Positions 61,831-64,000 of a stretch of DNA of 64,000 nucleotides are shown in pieces (within the stretch, counting starts at the first letter, position 1; the number at the start of each line of letters is the position of its first letter). Source of the stretch: Anaerolineales bacterium UBA6055 (GTDB lineage Bacteria; Chloroflexota; Anaerolineae; Aggregatilineales; Phototrophicaceae); contig DIYL01000054.1 of assembly GCA_002428985.1 (NCBI GenBank), positions 124,001-188,000 of the forward strand. Direction: 5' to 3'. Below the pieces are notes generated by a model that worked only from the letters and a program-made list of their open reading frames with translations, searched no databases and was not told the DNA's origin. A program made the position numbers and the translations under genes.

Positions 61831-61872
61831 ATTCTCACTTTCGATAATAATTATATTATCAATATTGAGAAT
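61831..61872. promoter_or_regulatory. Nested double palindrome, probable operator
   Basis: ATTCTCA, 5 nt, GATAATA, 4 nt, TATTATC, 5 nt, TGAGAAT: two inverted repeats share one centre, 61851-61852. It begins 5 bp upstream of the regulator ATG, as expected of an autoregulatory operator. Confidence 0.65.
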
Positions 61873-61895
61873 AATACAAGTGCCAATTTCAATGC

Positions 61896-61925
61896 AAAAA
61901 ATCGCACCACAAAGGGTACGATTTT
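61896..61925 (-). terminator. Rho-independent terminator of the 61958 gene
   Basis: On the minus strand AAAATCG/CGATTTT with additional ACC/GGT pairs is followed by a T-tract. It lies 33 bp beyond the stop at 61958. Confidence 0.7.
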
Positions 61926-61957
61926 CTTACTGCTGAGATTAGATCAGGACAAAATTG

Positions 61958-63976
61958 CTAATTAGGGACAATATAGTATGTATTGCCAAACCCTTCTGCT
62001 ATCCATCCCACGACAGGTTGCCCATTGAGTGTAGTAGAGACTTGCCACATACGAATTCCTTCACGACATTGTGCTCCATCTAATACATCCATAACTAATC
62101 CTGCCGGAATCTGATGGGTTGGATAGGGATCGGATAAGTCAATGCGCATTGCGATTGTTCCACCGCCAGGATTAATCGAGAGGGCGGACATACCAACTTG
62201 CAACTGAGATGCAGGCGATTGTAAGCAATCGACTTGTACAATAATTTCTGGTGCAAGTGGCATTGGTGTTATAACTTCCAATGTCGGTTGAAGTGGGGCA
62301 ACTTGAAGATCAAGTGTTGGCTGAGCAGTTGGTTGAAGAGGCACAACTTGAATATCGAGTGTCGGTTGGAGTGTTGGTTGAAGAGGCTCGACTGGGAGAT
62401 CAAGTGTCGGCTGAGCAGTTGGCTCAATTGTGAGTGGATCAGCCAATTCAACAATAAAAGGTTCAAGGTAGTAGTTTTCACTATCGCCTTCTGCTGCCCA
62501 TCCACCGACTGTAACATTCTCAGATTGAATTTGGATATTCCACCAGAAGTAATTATCTGCACAAGATGGACCGCCGACTACATTAACAACAGTTCCTTCT
62601 AAGATTTGCATAATGTAATCGCCGGCCGGTGCAGTACGGATATTTAAGTCTGCGCCCGTAGAGTAAGTAACACGTGCTTGTTCGTTAAGTGACAGGCGAG
62701 GTGTCGGTGCACTACCACAGGTTTGTTCTGGTGCTTGAATCGCATTATTGTCGCCGAGTTCAACATTGAGTTGAGCTTCTGTTGGGATACTTTGTAGGGA
62801 GAAAAGCGCACCTTCTGGAGTTGTATAAACAACAGAGAATGGCTGTCCATCAGATTGGAATATCATTGTACCAAATTGATAGGCGAATGCATCCATATTA
62901 AGGTCTGTCGAATGATATAGTTGCCAATCTAATGCGTTCACCGCAATAAAACCATCCTGTGTACTATGAATTGCGCCAATATTGGGGCCCAATGGCACAC
63001 TCGTATCCGATTGTGATGAGGTCACTGCATAATGAGGTTGTTGTACATTATTTTGCACACGATACCCAATCCATGCGCCATTATTTAACCATTGTGGGCT
63101 GTTCAATGTAAATGCACCACTGCTAACAATCGGCTGTGGTAGTTGAGCAACAGAATACTGTGTCGAGATGATATTGCCGATCATATTATTGGCAGGTTGC
63201 CCATTAAAATCAGTCACAACAGTTGCTCCATTTGTGCGTAAAGTATCATGTCCAGCAAACGGGCTATAAGGCAGGGCAGCAGGAATCACAGGTGCAGCAG
63301 CAAGAGCTGGTACCGGGTTATGATACCATTTGAATGATGGGAACATGGTTTGGGTTGGATCATTATTGACTGTCTGTAATGTAATGACATTCTGACCAAG
63401 ACCAGCATCGAGGGTGAACGAGGCAATTACAGGATAGTAACTGGTGTTTGTGATAAATGTCTGGGGCAGTACTGGACTGGTGCGTGATAAAACATCAACT
63501 GCGTTACCTGTAGCTGTTTCAAACACGATAATGCGCCAATCCCCGCTGACAGTATTACGTAGGGCTGTCACAAAATGCCCACCTGAGAAGGAAAATGTAT
63601 TCCTACTAGATGATATGAGTGCTTCATTAGGTTGTGTTTCATGCGATTGTATAAATTGCCCTGCAACGAAATCATAGAAGCCGATGCCGAGATTTCCATT
63701 ATTTAAGCTCACCATCAAAACCATGTACTGACCGTTAGGTGAGATTTCCATACGGAGCGTCACTGGGTTTTGCATTTCATTTGCCAACTTTGGTCGAGGC
63801 ATACTCGCTTGCTCGCCTTGTGGGCTGACCCAATGTAATGTATCTGTGTTGCGAACATATGTCACGGCATACCAACTCGATACGGGTAAGGGTGTTGCAG
63901 CTAAAGCAGTCTGCTGAGTGAGACCGCTAATGATGAAAATACTTAGGATTGCAATGATTGTGTAAAGTTTACTCAT
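61958..63976 (-). CDS. Secreted propeller protein with Pro/Thr repeats and SH3-like domains
   Basis: 672 residues. Signal peptide LYTIIAILSIFIISGLTQQTALA. An N-terminal propeller of about 350 residues (SPNGQYMVLMVSL, FSFSGGHFVTALR). A first SH3-like domain near 420-500 (VTYSTGADLNIRTAPAGDYI...GPSCADNYFWWNIQI...VGGWAAEGDSENYY) and a second near 585-672 (VDCLQSPASQLQVGMSAL...GWIAEGFGNTYYI) are joined by a threefold 15-residue repeat. SH3 domains often bind wall glycans or peptides, so it is probably a surface protein. It ends 24 bp before the window end. Confidence 0.75.
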   Translation of the reverse strand: MSKLYTIIAILSIFIISGLTQQTALAATPLPVSSWYAVTYVRNTDTLHWVSPQGEQASMPRPKLANEMQNPVTLRMEISPNGQYMVLMVSLNNGNLGIGFYDFVAGQFIQSHETQPNEALISSSRNTFSFSGGHFVTALRNTVSGDWRIIVFETATGNAVDVLSRTSPVLPQTFITNTSYYPVIASFTLDAGLGQNVITLQTVNNDPTQTMFPSFKWYHNPVPALAAAPVIPAALPYSPFAGHDTLRTNGATVVTDFNGQPANNMIGNIISTQYSVAQLPQPIVSSGAFTLNSPQWLNNGAWIGYRVQNNVQQPHYAVTSSQSDTSVPLGPNIGAIHSTQDGFIAVNALDWQLYHSTDLNMDAFAYQFGTMIFQSDGQPFSVVYTTPEGALFSLQSIPTEAQLNVELGDNNAIQAPEQTCGSAPTPRLSLNEQARVTYSTGADLNIRTAPAGDYIMQILEGTVVNVVGGPSCADNYFWWNIQIQSENVTVGGWAAEGDSENYYLEPFIVELADPLTIEPTAQPTLDLPVEPLQPTLQPTLDIQVVPLQPTAQPTLDLQVAPLQPTLEVITPMPLAPEIIVQVDCLQSPASQLQVGMSALSINPGGGTIAMRIDLSDPYPTHQIPAGLVMDVLDGAQCREGIRMWQVSTTLNGQPVVGWIAEGFGNTYYIVPN
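62291..62425 (-). repeat. Three tandem 45-bp units coding for a Pro/Thr linker
   Basis: Three consecutive 15-codon units encode QPTAQPTLDLQVAPL and close variants. They form the flexible, extended linker between the two SH3-like domains of the preceding protein. Nucleotide identity among units suggests recent duplication. Confidence 0.75.
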
Positions 63977-64000
63977 GATTTGTTTCTCTCATAGTTTCGT

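Noticed and set aside
62291..62425. Tandem 45-bp units considered as a noncoding satellite
   Set aside because: They are in frame and encode a regular Pro/Thr linker.

Overview
The window looks like chromosomal DNA of a free-living, aerobic or facultative heterotroph of moderate-to-low GC, most likely a Chloroflexota (Anaerolineae-like) bacterium. That placement is an inference from gene content: a DUF6062 protein, a LuxR-HTH/NB-ARC/TPR regulator, LysM and SH3-like surface proteins with Pro/Thr linkers, WD40-type propellers, an ABC exporter with two ATPases, and a mix of sugar-acid and aldose enzymes. No rRNA, tRNA, CRISPR array, insertion sequence, phage gene or replication origin was recognised.

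Layout. 0-5 kb: the start of a DeoR regulator with a probable operator, a propeller protein, a HAD phosphatase, then an operon of an MFS carrier, FdhD and a MOSC protein, preceded by a coupled 20-codon leader ORF. 5-19.5 kb: carbohydrate genes. These are a fucose-isomerase-like protein with a FucU/RbsD mutarotase, an ADP-ribosylglycohydrolase, an aldehyde dehydrogenase, a DUF4432 epimerase-like protein, a GH92 mannosidase, a secreted sulfatase, a LacI regulator with a GH4 glycosidase, and an aldo/keto reductase. 19.5-23.1 kb: an SLC13-type permease, an FMN alpha-hydroxyacid oxidase and an SDR. 23-28 kb: CoxG, a secreted propeller/SH3-like protein, a nitronate-monooxygenase-like protein and an unknown protein.

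28-31.4 kb is a decaying accessory patch. It has two HxlR regulators next to an intact F420-type oxidoreductase, an Rrf2 pseudogene with an in-frame stop, an NmrA-like gene broken by one base, and two further gene remnants. 31.4-35.9 kb holds a mandelate-racemase-family dehydratase, a GntR/FadR regulator with its operator on its own promoter, a zinc alcohol dehydrogenase and an FAD monooxygenase. 36-39.2 kb is a complete three-gene ABC importer. 39.3-47.6 kb is a glycolate module (GlcD, GlcE, GlcF, malate synthase) interrupted by a LuxR/NB-ARC regulator diverging from a small secreted peptide gene.

47.8-64 kb is envelope biology: a two-domain M16 peptidase, an operon of FtsX permease, membrane-fusion lipoprotein, two ATPases (one with an AbrB-like tail) and a LysM protein, a fused tandem solute-binding protein, a CPBP protease with its winged-helix regulator, and a secreted propeller/SH3-like protein.

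Functional reading (inference). Glycan trimming (sulfatase, GH92, GH4), aldose isomerisation and mutarotation, aldehyde oxidation and reduction, hydroxyacid oxidation, and glycolate-to-malate conversion would together suit growth on sulfated or fucose-rich polysaccharide. The genes lie in several separately controlled operons, and the sequence alone does not prove a single pathway. The most unusual items are the peptide/regulator pair at 43.2-46.0 kb, the fused tandem solute-binding protein, the ATPase-AbrB fusion, and the density of readable operators placed on promoters.
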